DNA from: Phoenix dactylifera
Lineage: Eukaryota; Streptophyta; Magnoliopsida; Arecales; Arecaceae
Direction: 5' to 3'
NCBI RefSeq assembly: GCF_009389715.1
Contig: NC_052392.1
Span: 30,764,592 to 30,828,591, forward strand
Length of the DNA stretch: 64,000 nt
Shown: positions 35,240 through 58,752 of the stretch, in pieces
Layout: each line of letters opens with the position of its first letter
Numbering within the stretch: the stretch's first letter is position 1
Position numbers and translations under genes: made by a program
Notes under the pieces: model-generated
The model's input: the letters and a program-made list of their open reading frames with translations, nothing else
Told to the model about the DNA's origin: nothing
The model's database searches: none

Positions 35240-35670
35240 TATATAGTTTGCCGGGTACGGGCTTAAAGTCAATTTTGATGGCTCGCTTGGCAACAGTGAT
35301 GCAGGAATTGGTTTTCCTACACGTAGGATCAAGGGCTTTGAAGGCAAAATCCATATCCATGTTTGAACTACGGGCAATATTGGAAGGGAGATAGAAGGTG
35401 ACTCCACAATGCGAATACTTCATCTATGGGAGATCACACATTTCTTGTGGATATAAAGGAGTTAAAGGGCAATCTCCTTGTTCTTTCGTGCTGCACACAC
35501 TTACAGGAAGGCCAACAAGGTAGCAACTACAAAAAGATTGAAGTAGGGCTTCGTTGCTCGCTCGTTCTAGTATCCCTTGGAGATCTCTTTTTTAGTTGAT
35601 GCAGATGGTTTTGGCTATCTTTTCCTTGGTTATTGAGGTTCATGACCCCCATTGTAACCAAAAAAAAAAA
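35240..35670 (+). mobile_element. LINE 3' end with relic RNase H domain and poly(A)
   Basis: From about 35256 one + frame reads GYGLKVNFDGSLGNSDAGIG, the opening strand of the RNase H-like domain of plant LINEs (consensus about G.LKVNFDGS...GGIGFVIRD). After shifts and stops, AAHTYRKANKVA (near 35490) corresponds to the HTYREANKVAD segment near the domain end. An A11 tract at 35660-35670 follows ATTGTAACC. The copy is broken in all frames and is 5'-truncated. Confidence 0.65.
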
Positions 35671-38600
35671 GAAGGTTGAGCTCCTAGTGATCTTCTTCTT
35701 CGAAGGTGATCTAACTAGAGAGAAAATGGAGAAAAAAAATCCTTCAATTCACTTAACTTAGATAACTGATATAACATAATATTAAAATAATAGAATTTTG
35801 AAAGAAAGGTTCTAAATCTATTTTGCTTACATCGATGATCGTAAATTGGTACATTGAGTCTCGGGTCTCCAAAACTAGGTTGAATTTTCTGTCTAGTCAA
35901 AAGAGACTGAAAATTTTCTAAAGTAGTAAAAAAAAAAAATTATATTAAGCTAAAATTAATCTTGGAGGTAGATCTCGACTCTACATCAACTTTATCTTCT
36001 GTTATGTTGCATGATTCCTTCCAAATTAAATGATATGCCCACTCAAATTCTTACTAAAAAAAGAATATCTTATTTTGATTACTTTTGTTTTGAACCTAAA
36101 TATCATTAAACCTCTCGCATCAACTAAGTGTGACGAACCCTTGAAGTCATTGCACCATTGTAGTAATCATCAAGAGCTTCATTTTAGCACTCCAAAAATT
36201 ATGCTTCATCACTGAGTTTTAGATATAGCGCTACTTGGCACTGTATATACCATCAATGTCAATGATCTACCTTGCCCATAACAAGGTCAATGATTTTTCT
36301 AACTGAAAAGGAGTGATCTGGTGCTGTGAATGGCGTCAAAGGATAGGAAAGGGAAGAGATGGATGGAGAGAGAGCAATCCAAGCAGATAGAGAGGTGGAT
36401 TTCTCTCTCTTCGTTGCTCTAAAGAAGAAGCCCAAACTAACAAAGATTTTGGGACTTGTTTCCATTTGATCATGCTAGAATGAATCTCAAAGCACTCAAG
36501 GGATACAATGGTTATGGAAAGATCGTCAGTGTTCTCTCATAAAGACCTCACTCGAACTCCATATGAGACAAGCTAGAGTAAGTACATCTCAATCTCAACG
36601 AAATAGAGACGGCACATTCATTATGTACGGTGTATTGATTTATTTGTACTTGAAGTGATATGTTGAAAGTCTAACTTGCATTTTTTTCTCTTATAAAATG
36701 GAGGAGAATCAATCTTTTATAAGTTAATCAGGTATGAAAACCCAGAGAATTTACCATCCAAGGAATCTCCTCTAATTAGATGATGGATGTGATGCTTGGA
36801 TATTTCTCGGATTCACAACTTGTATTATTCAATTGATTAGATTGATCTTCCTAAATTTGTTGCCAACATGACAATGACAACAACAACAAATCACTTTAGA
36901 GGTTTTTTTTTTTTTTACAGAGTTTAGATCCTATTCAGTTTGTAGTTGCCTTGAAGAAGTCCAGTTCCCACTTAAGTTGTTCATGTATTGCACCATGATC
37001 TAGATGATAAAGAAGTAATATCATCGCAAACTAAACTCTTAGCTTCTCATTCCACAATCTTCATTGTAAGATACATGGACACCTTCATGGAGCTGATTTT
37101 TGTCATTCAATTATAATTTTGGAGACTCCTAGCTTATACATCTAATGATGAATATATATATATAGAGAGAGAATATTTGAACCCTATTTTTGACCACTTA
37201 ATGCATAGTTTAGAAATCTTCAAATGATATAATTTTGTAAGCAGTTTAGTGACAGTATACCACATCCAATGATTCCATCATTAATATCATGAGACTCTCA
37301 ATATCTAATCAAGATCTGATAATTCTAGCCGATAGTCCTGGAATCAAAAGAAAAAGCATCTCTGGAGAATTCGTCTCAACCCAAAGGTGGAATAAAGACG
37401 TCAAAAAAAAAGGCTCAAAAATGACACCCCGCTCATTTTGGTCCTGGAATTTCCTCATCTTTGGCGGAACGAAATGGGAGAACTTTTCCTTTCTCTTCTT
37501 TTGTGTTCTCTTTTAACCATCTTCCTACGAAGAACATTAGCTTGGCTTTCTCATAGTTATTCCCTGTGACCTTCTCTGTGCACCAATGGCGATTAGCAGG
37601 CCGTCTTCCTCCTAGACCTGAGTTGGTGACCACATGCATGCATGCATGCCTACCGGCCTGTGGGCGGAGGCCACCGAGAAAACATTCTCCGGAAACATGG
37701 AAAAGATTGCCGGAATTGCTGAACCAGTAGCCGACCAGATGCAGACTCCGCGGCGGATGCTTTTGATCCTACGACCCAACCAAAAGAGAAAGAATAAATA
37801 ATTATCAGAAAGAGGATTCTTTGGGTAGAAAAATTCTCTGTGATGACGGAAGGATGTGGAAAAGGATCGGTGGATTGAAGATTTCGGCAAACTCAAACAT
37901 CAGCTTATGCTTCCGTTTTGACCACGCCGTTCCCTGCGATCTTTCTTTAGTATTACATGTTTTACATAATACCAAGAAGAGTCGCAAAGAAGACTTTGTG
38001 GCTTTGCTATAATATAATTATATGACTCGTTGGTTCCAGCTAATGAGTTCAACAATGAAGATAGGAGCAAAAAAGAAAAAGAGAGAGAGAGAGAGAGAGA
38101 GATCGAGCTTTTTACTTTCAATCTTTCAAACGTGCTGGCAACCATTAACAGCCCGCGAGAAGTTGCGTTTCAGTTCCTTTTTCTTCTTTCCTTTTTTCCC
38201 AACCCTTTTTTCACTTTAGTTCGTTACAAAAGAACATAGCACGCTTGATGGGTACTTTAAATTTGGAGTTGTTTAGTTTGCAGGAAAAAAATTATTATCT
38301 CACCAAAATATATTTTTTTAGAAAGCTGATGTCTGATTATATTATACATAAGAAAAATTGTATAAAATACTTTTTATGCTCTTAATGAACTAACTATAAA
38401 GAGAAAAAAATATATAAGCCACTAAGATTAAGAATATTTTTTTAAAAAAGAATTTTACCTTGATTCCTGACAAATGGAAAAGTGGGTTTTCTATGTCGCA
38501 TATGGTTTCTATTTTCTGTAGAAGATGAAAAATTATTTCCATGAAAATGCTATTTTTTTATCTTTTTTCCTTTGAAATATCTAACCAAACAAAAAACCAT

Positions 38601-38730
38601 TTTGTCATTTTTTCGTTAATTCATTTAAAACTTTTATTTGTATAATTTGAAGTATTGATCTTAATTACTTTAAATAATTAATTCAAAATATTAACCGAGC
38701 AAGCCTGAACTTGAGCTAGGCTATGAATAG
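35671..38730. other. Intergenic DNA, no gene seen
   Basis: About 3 kb of AT-rich sequence with microsatellites: (AT)n/(AG)n at 37149-37170 and (AG)n at 38082-38102. There are many frames of 60-94 codons, none with a recognisable domain or signal. It includes a GC-balanced part at 37600-37780. Confidence 0.5.
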
Positions 38731-38738
38731 CTTGTTGG

Positions 38739-39175
38739 TAGGGTTGGCAATTTATAATTTGACCTATTAACTTGATCTGCGAATGATCCGCTTCAAATAG
38801 ATTTAGGTTTGACATAAACGAATTTGGGTCATAAATGGGTCACTCCATTTAGCATTTACTAAATGGGTTGGGTTCAGGTTTTGACCTTTGACATATTTAA
38901 TAATTAGGTTAGATCATAAACCGGCCCATTTAACTTGTTTAAAACCTACCTAACATGTTTCTGACTTATTTAACCCAATCCACTTAACCAGTTTAACCTG
39001 TTTAAATATATTTAATCCATTAAAAACTTATTTAACCTAACTTGACCTGTTTAATAAATGGGTTATATGAATTGGATCAGATTACCTGTTTAATAAATAG
39101 GCCAGATTCAGATATAAAATTTTTTTATCCAATCTATATCTGATCCGATTTAATCCAACTTAATTGCCACCCCTA
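38739..39175. mobile_element. hAT-like MITE with TAGGGTTGGCAA ends
   Basis: A 437-bp element with left end TAGGGTTGGCAATTTATAAT and right end AACTTAATTGCCACCCCTA, imperfect inverted repeats. The flanks CTTGTTGG (38731-38738) and CTTGCTGG (39176-39183) match at 7 of 8 bases. The interior repeats TTTAACCTGTTTAA and GGTTAGATCATAAACCGG-like words found in the copies at 25.4 and 54.2 kb. Confidence 0.85.
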
Positions 39176-39183
39176 CTTGCTGG

Positions 39184-41063
39184 TTGGTTTGCCGGCCCTA
39201 ATGACGAGATCTTCAACGTATCATTGTTTTCTTACGCTTTCAGCTCTTTCCAGTCAAAGGGAGCAAGAAAGAAGCCGAACCACGAAAAAGATACAGAGAT
39301 TCGAACCGACGGGCCCATAAAAGGGATGATGCAAAGCCCATCAACCATCTGCACCATCCTCTCTCCATACGACCAAAGAGTGGCCATCATGCAACATGGA
39401 TAAATAATCATATACGTAAAGAGCAAAAGCATGCAGAAAAGAATCATCAAAAGTATTGGAAATGGAATCCAAGAAAATAAGGCTGGAGACAAAAGGAAAA
39501 GCTTTGAGATATACTAGCAAGATGCCCTCGATCCACGACACTGAGTGTGAGGTGACCCGGAAATTATATTCTTCCTGATCTTCAGTTCTCATGGACCTCA
39601 AAGGGCAGTTCAATCAATGGTATGAAGGGAAGAAAAGAAGATAGAAAAAAAGCATTAAGCAAGCTCTCTGTCGCATCTTGTATAACTGTTTCCAAGACTG
39701 AATTATGCCCATGCAGGCATTTCTTCAAACCATGTCAGGACTCTGATGCAAAGTAGTGCTAAAAGCTACTATGCTCTCTCAAAATCAACATGGATTTGTT
39801 CGTACTGATGTGGATCTAAGAGAAGCTTTGCCCTATCTTGAGGACGCTGCCCGAAAGATTATATCAACATCAAGCTCAGGCTTTACCAAGATACAGCCAA
39901 GCAATTTTGTCTGAAAATGTGCAGGGGCTATGGCATCCTCGGCAAAAGAGTCAAAAAGAGTCTAGAGAAAGGGCTAAGAACTAAATCTGGAGATAGAAGA
40001 AACAACCAAGCTGCTTCACGAGAAAGCTCAGATTTTTGCACCCTTGTGTTTCCATGGCTGAGACGCAGTCAGTGAAAGATGGACATTGTCCAACCAGGAA
40101 TGGTGCATGACAGTGGAGTAGAAACCTGATCTAGGCGCACCGTTACTCTAGTATTAGTTGTAGTGTACGTGCAAATACAACTACTGAAGACATTAGATGT
40201 AATGCATTTTGGAGCGAAATTCAAATATTTAAAGAAAATTCAAATGTTTAAAGAAAAATTCAAATGCATTAGGCAGTTAAAAAGTTTTGGAAGTACTAGA
40301 TATCATTATTTTTTTAGACAAAATTTAGTCCAAGAAAAAAAGTAATATGTACATTCACAGTGCATAAAATCAATAAACTTTATAAACTTTACGTACGTGC
40401 AATAATAAATTCAGTTTAAAATTGTCAAAATTACACAAATAAAACACCTACATATCACAAAATATTCCCATAAAACTTTCCTTGACCTACTTTATATTTA
40501 TTTTTTTTGAGCTTTTTTTATGACCAGAACTTTGAAACTAGTGAAATTGCTGAAAATGTTTGACCTGCCATAATTATAACTTTAGAACCCCAACTAAAAC
40601 TTGAGAGAGAGAGAGAGAGAGAGATTTCAAACCTTGGTTAATTATAATCCTTGAGCTGTGAATTTTTGCATTATACTTTCAATAAGCACCATTCAATATT
40701 CCGTTCACAAACATATGCTAAAATGAGGTTGAAAAGAGAAGTCATTCATCTTCAATCACAAGAAGAAGAAGATGAGTTGTACAATAGGCAGAGGAGAAAA
40801 CCTCTCTTGCCCATGCTATCTGATTTTTTTTACAATTTTATATACACCAATACAACAGGCAAGGGAAGACACAGAGCATGGTAGATTAATCAACAAATAA
40901 CATAATTGAAGGAACCATGTACCACGTAAAGTCCTGTATTCTTGCCCCGCCCCACTTCCCCCAGGAAAAAACGAAAAATTGTACTCCGATGTGCCATGGC
41001 ACCTAGTTCCTCTTTCAAAGATTAGGCTGTTGCTACTACTTTAGGATTGAAATGCCTCTCTCT
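39184..41063. other. Intergenic DNA downstream of the PRAF gene, no other gene seen
   Basis: Mixed composition with an (AG)n tract at 40603-40624. The right end, perhaps 40.9-41.06 kb, should hold the 3' UTR of the - strand PRAF gene. Frames at 39164-39613 show no domain. Confidence 0.5.
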
Positions 41064-53475
<12,412 letters not shown>

Positions 53476-53884
53476 TCCATGTGAGAGCCCCTCGCAAGCG
53501 CCGCCCGCATCGAACTCGCCCCGGCGCTCCGGTCGTCATCGATGGCCGCCGATCCTTCGCCGGACTCTCATCAATCTCCGGCAACGGAGAAACTCCACCA
53601 CAAACCCTAGAAATCGGGAGGACAGCACGAGAGCGAGAGAGAGGAAGAAGGAGAGGGAAGAGAGGGGAGGGGCGGCAGTAATCCGACCACGGAGCGGGGA
53701 CTTCGGAAGGCGGCGGCGGGACGCGAGGAAATCGGAATACGGGGTCCCCGGGGGTCGGGAAACCGCGAGGCAGCCGACGGGAGGGTAGGGAAGTGGGTGA
53801 ACGGAGGAGGAGCGGTCGCGGCGGAGGACCGGATCTAAGTTCCCTGGCCGAGTCCGTAACGATACGGGTCAGAGAAGAAAGCAT
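53476..53884 (-). promoter_or_regulatory. 5' leader and proximal promoter of the PRAF gene
   Basis: GC-rich DNA directly upstream of the start codon. AAACCCTA at 53602-53609 (TAGGGTTT on the gene strand) is a telo-box. TATTTATG on the gene strand near 53883-53890 is a weak TATA candidate, which would give a leader of roughly 380 bases. The 141-codon - frame at 53459-53884 overlaps this leader in another phase and is not called as a gene. Confidence 0.4.
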
Positions 53885-54236
53885 AAATACCCCTTTGACG
53901 GGGAGTAGAATAATCGCAACGAGTCGTTAGGGTCACCGCAGTGGCGGCAGCAGACGTGACTTGGACGGGTGGGACGGTGTACGTGGAAATTTCTCGGTGT
54001 TCCGCCGGTGTAACATTACGTGGTTGAGGGTTCTTTTTTTGTTTTTTTTTTGCTCGGAGTGGTTTAGGGTTCTTTGCCGGTTGCCATATTAAGTAGATAT
54101 TTTAGTTGTGATAATTTTTTTTTGGTTCAGATCATTAGGCCAGTTTTTCTAGAGAAATGTTGCATCCCTCGTTATTTTGGCCACTTCATTCCCCATTTGG
54201 TATGATGGTAACGTGGCCCAGATGTGGCATTATGGC
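53885..54236. other. Upstream region of the PRAF gene, no other gene seen
   Basis: GC content falls quickly away from the leader. It holds T-rich runs and a GGTTTAGGGTTC word (about 54061). No divergent gene is recognisable before the hAT-like element. Confidence 0.45.
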
Positions 54237-54244
54237 ATTGGCAT

Positions 54245-54761
54245 TAGGGGGCGGCAATTTATAATTTGACTCACGAACGATCCGTTTTAAGTAGGTTTGG
54301 ATTTGACATAAACGGATTTTGGTCCTAAATGGGTCAACCCATCTAAACCTGTTTATTAAATAGGTTGGGTTCAGGTTTAAATCTTTGGCCCATTTAACAT
54401 ATTTGGACCAGTTGAATAATTGGATCGAATTATGACTTGACCTATTTAACTTATTTGAAACTTACTTAACCCATTTCTAATATATTTAACCCAGCCCACT
54501 TAATCTATTTAATCTTTTTAAATTCATTTAGTCTATTAAAAATCCGTTTAATCTATTTAATCCATTTAATCTGACTTGACTTATTTGATAAATGGATTAT
54601 GTAGATCGGGTCGAATTACCTATTTAATAAATAAGTCGGATTTAGATTTGAAATTTTGACCTATTTAATAAATAGGTCGGGTTTGGGTTGATAAAATTTT
54701 GACCCGATCCGTATCCACCCCGATCTATATTTGATCCAACTCGACCCGATTGCCAGCCCTA
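54245..54761. mobile_element. hAT-like MITE with TAGGGGGCGGCAA ends
   Basis: A 517-bp element from TAGGGGGCGGCAATTTATAA to GACCCGATTGCCAGCCCTA. The flanks ATTGGCAT (54237-54244) and TTTGGCAT (54762-54769) match at 7 of 8 bases. The interior words TTTAACCCATTTCTAA, GGTTGGGTTCAGG and AAATAGGTCGGGTTTGG are shared with the copies at 25.4, 27.6 and 38.7 kb. Confidence 0.85.
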
Positions 54762-55092
54762 TTTGGCATTTATTTTAGTACGAGCAGTGATGAACACAAT
54801 GGCATGTTATAGCATTAGCTTAGTTGGTCTTATTGGGGCTAGCAAATGCCAAACTAGATTATATTTTGTTCTGCTATCTTAAACGATGAAATAGCAAAAT
54901 CTAATTTGGCCCAAATTGCAGCCTAACTTGTCAAGCAAAACTGGTAATAGAAATGTTGCAATCAAATGAGATTGATGCCTTGGGGGCAATGAATATACTT
55001 TGTGTTATTTATTTTTTGCTTTTCATAAACTGGACACACTATAAAGTTGTAACATGGATACAGCCCAAAGCATTAGCAAAAGCTAAATCATT

Positions 55093-55395
55093 TGTGGCAT
55101 ATTTGGTTGGGTGGATTTGGGCTCTAAATGGAAATAGGAATGAGTGGCCCCACCCCAGCCATTTAATTGAAGAGAGTCTTATTAACATTCCATTCCAGGA
55201 GGGATGGGAATGCCCCAATCCTCTAAAACCTAATTCCGACTCTCCACCTAGAATTCAAATCCTATTCTCCAGGTTTACTTTAAACAACTGATTTTCCAAA
55301 AATTTACATAAAAATATTTCTATTCTGATTCCAATTCTAAATACCATTTCAATCTGTTTCGATTCCAATTCTGGTCACGGATCAAACACACCCTT
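55093..55395. mobile_element. Tourist/Harbinger-like MITE
   Basis: The left end GGCATATTTGGTTGGG pairs loosely with the reversed right end GGGTGTGTTTGATCC. The body is made of AGGAATG and GATTCCAATTCTGG-type words, which are typical of MITEs ending in ..CAAACACACCC. TTA follows the right end; the matching left duplication has decayed. The 112-codon frame that overlaps it is not considered a gene. Confidence 0.45.
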
Positions 55396-55830
55396 AGTTT
55401 CTTCAATTCTCACGGTAATTTCTTCACAAAGTTAACAATCTCATTTATGGCATTTACATTGAATCAAGCATAGCTACATACAAGGGTAGTGTGTTGCCAC
55501 ATGGTCTCTCTAGGTTACAACCTAATATATATAAAGTAATAGATTGGTGAGGAGATAGGTGGCCAATGAAGATAGGATGCATGGCTCTCAAAACCTCACA
55601 TCAACTTCAGTAAAGGTGCACTAAAGCAGTGGCACATGGGTGTTGTTTTCTAATATGAGGGTTTTAAAAGACAACCGAAATTCTTTGTCTCGTTGTTCTA
55701 CAAACTTGGATATTTTAAGGTTGTTGAGAAATAATAGTTCTACATCAAATAGATTAAGAACTTTTGTGGAAATTATATACTCTTGGATCCATCCATCTAA
55801 ATACCAAGATTTTCAAATAGGATCTTAACA

Positions 55831-55842
55831 TGGTATCAAAGC
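55831..55842 (+). mobile_element. Possible LTR-retrotransposon primer-binding site
   Basis: GGATCTTAACA is followed by TGGTATCAAAGC. A copia-type LTR usually ends in ..ACA followed by TGGTATCAGAGC, complementary to initiator Met-tRNA, so this looks like an LTR end plus primer-binding site with one change. The LTR start and internal genes could not be found, so the element is a remnant. Confidence 0.4.
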
Positions 55843-57020
55843 TCACCGGTCCTTCTTACCTACCAAAACATTCACGCTCCTACATATTAATTCACATATC
55901 ATCTCTTCTTAGGTTAAGAACTCCTATGGTGCTTATTTCACTACCTCCTGGATGTGCTCCAGAAAGGTGCTGGACATCTCTCAATTCAACTTAAACAATA
56001 ATAACCTAACTACATGGACTCTTGATCCACATTATGTTAGAAGTTTTAATCTTTGTAGTCCTCTCAGCACGCCAGCAATTAAGAGGCGTATGCCCTCACT
56101 GGACTAAGTAAATAGCCATTTTACTTCTTCATCATGAAGGAGTAATAAAGTATTATTTTTAATTATCACTTTGTCGTTATCTCATTAATAGTTGAAATTA
56201 ACCTCCCTAATTCTATGAGAAAGCAAAATTCTCAACCATAAGGCAATACAAAGATATCCATAGTTGTGTACCTGTTGTCGGTCCACGCTTGCTATCTATG
56301 CCATTGCCGGGTTTCCATGTGTCGCATGAGCGGGTTGTGATCATGTTAAATAGCTGTATGCATGTTGGCCGATCAGAGGGTCAGCACCTTCCTGATCAAT
56401 AAGTATAACCTTGAAAAGATCAGTCTATAGAGATAACCAAATGGCCACAAGCATTGTGTTCACAGAGCCATTAGTCTGTAACTTCTCAAATAAGGATGAT
56501 TTGTCCGACTACATTGCATGACTTCCATTTTACTGGTCTAATGGATTTATCAGGTGCTGAATGCTAAACATAAGAATTGCATAAAGAAATCTACCTAGTC
56601 TAGCTTAAGTAAGGCCTAAGATTGGGCCTTTTAATTCATATTCTCAAGTGTGACTACATGATTTGAGAATCGCAGTTTGGCTAATAAAAGAGGCGCAAAG
56701 AACTCATGCTCAATATTGGCTAATGAAACAATAGAAATTTGAGTCATCAAGGCAGCACCACCTTTCAGATAATAAGGGTGTTGTTTCATATTGCAACCAG
56801 TAAATTGTTTGTGCAGTATATGAACGATAACGATGATCGTTGATGTCAAGGCCAAATTAGGCCATATTATCGTGTAAAATATTTCTTTCAACTGATGCTC
56901 CTCGTCAATCTCCATTGATCAAATAGAAGTGTAAAGCCTTTTACTTCTTGAACATCCCTCACCCGATTCATAAACCATTACAGGAATATTTTTTTTGCAG
57001 ACGATCTTGACAACAAACTC
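55843..57020. other. Intergenic DNA, no gene seen
   Basis: AT-rich with a slightly richer block at 56270-56410. The 94-codon - frame at 56631-56915 shows no domain I can identify. Confidence 0.45.
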
Positions 57021-57812
57021 TTTTTTTTTTTATAAAATCAGATTTTATTCATACTAATCTAAAAAAAAAATACATCTATATGAATCAGAAAATAAAATGC
57101 ATGAAAAATCAAAATAAATGTCTGACACAATAATCCGCAACATCGTTTCAGTGTAATTAGCAACCTATATCTCCATCCAATCAGCAGTGCTATTAACTTC
57201 TTGAAAAATATGCATCACCTCATAAGTAAATAGTGTAGAAGCCATTCTCTAATAGTTATGTAATAATGGTTGTGAAGTCTCAGAACTTGATAGATTTGAT
57301 AACCACCTAATTGCCATCAAAAAATTCTATTCAAGAATAATATGGGATGCCTCAAGGTATTTCATCGCATCCAGTAAACTTTCGCAAGTAGTACACAATT
57401 TTGTTATTAGTGCTATTACAACAAAAAGTTTAATTCCATCTGCCACCAATAATTCACCACTTGAACTTCTAATAACAAAGGTGGATCCTCTCAAAAAAAA
57501 AATAGTCGGTCGAGAGAATATAAACTTCGCAGCATAGGAACCATTATTTTTCCTTGCTATCAAAGATTTTTTTAAAGCAGCTGCGCAAATAAATTTTTGG
57601 GCCGGAGAAGCATCTCTCATCAAAATCAATTTAGGACACAATGAGAGTGATGGCTCTCAAAAAAGTTGAAGTCGGTCTGAGAGAATATAAACTTGGCAGC
57701 ATAAAACTATTGTTTTTCCTTGCCATCAAAGGTTTCTTTAAAGCAGCTGCGTAAATAAAATTTTGGGCTAGAGAAGCAGCTCTGATCAAAATCAGCCTAG
57801 GACACAGTGAAC
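57021..57812 (-). mobile_element. Broken LINE 3' end with a 166-bp tandem duplication
   Basis: On the - strand the frame from about 57490 reads STFVIRSSSGELLVADGIKL and continues to MKYLEASHIILE, the middle of the RNase H-like domain of plant LINEs (consensus about GFVIRD..G.LLVAGG.KLF). Further on a broken frame gives TADWMEI.VANYTE, matching the ADWMASFVANHS end. A poly(A), seen as T11 at 57021-57031, marks the 3' end. Upstream, 57488-57653 and 57654-57812 are tandem copies of the same roughly 160-bp segment, sharing GAGAGAATATAAACTT and AAAGCAGCTGCG. Stops and shifts make this a pseudogene. Confidence 0.65.
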
Positions 57813-58315
57813 TCTTGTAAGGAACGGTGGAAGAAGACATCACAATGTTGCCTATTTTCATCATATTACTTTGAGGTGCAGGTTTTTCCAACGTGTTCCG
57901 CTATCACTAGCCTTGTTATCCAAAACTAAAGTTTTGCCTGGTGCACGTGGAGAACCCACACCTTTAGCTTTGATGGGCCCCAAAAGTAATATTCTAATAC
58001 CAAAGAACCATACGTGATGATTGATTCCGGTTGGCGGGGGTGGGTTTGCGGCGAGGAGATGCAACGAGGAAAAAGCATAGTTTCAAATAACATTTCATCA
58101 CCTTTGTCACATCAAAACGGCAAACCTTCCCTGAAGCCATCATTACTACCATTATGTAATCTAAAAATTGTCTCTTTCTACTTTTTATATCAAACTAATT
58201 GTTGAAATAATGGCGAGCTACAGCAGGAGAACAATGGATGGAAAAATAACAATCATTTTAGGAGAGAAATTTTTTAAAAGTTTTTTGTATCATAATAGAT
58301 CATTATCCTAACAAA

Positions 58316-58752
58316 TAATAGCATGTAATAAAAGATAATAACTATAATAACTATAAAGCTGTTATTTAATATATATATATATATATTTACGAAGTATTCT
58401 ATGATAATTGATAGTTATTATTATCAGATGGATGGCCATCAAATAAAATAATCTTATGCTATATAGATAATCTTTTTAGATGTTTATCTTTGGATGACGA
58501 TACCATACACCATTATCCTATATCTTATTAATGGATGGTATGAAAAAAGTAGGATCTAGATGGGCAATTGATAACTAAATTTTATTTTTTATCAAATAAA
58601 TGTTACTTCATTTTCTCTTTTACCGTAATTTAGAGAGATGGCCGTTCATCTGAAAATAAGCAAAAAAAATATTTTTTAAATAATAGCTTTATAAGCATCC
58701 GGCAAAATAGCATAAAAATATTATAGTTATTATCTTTTATTAAACGCTATTA
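58316..58752. mobile_element. AT-rich MITE with 34-bp terminal inverted repeats
   Basis: The left end TAATAGCATGTAATAAAAGA, continuing ..TAATAACTATAATA, and the reverse complement of the right end TAATAGCGTTTAATAAAAGA, continuing identically, agree at 32 of 34 positions. AAAGCTGTTATTTA and AAATAATAGCTTT extend the pairing inward. An (AT)n run lies at about 58370-58386. The target-site duplication is not clear, so the superfamily is open. Confidence 0.7.
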
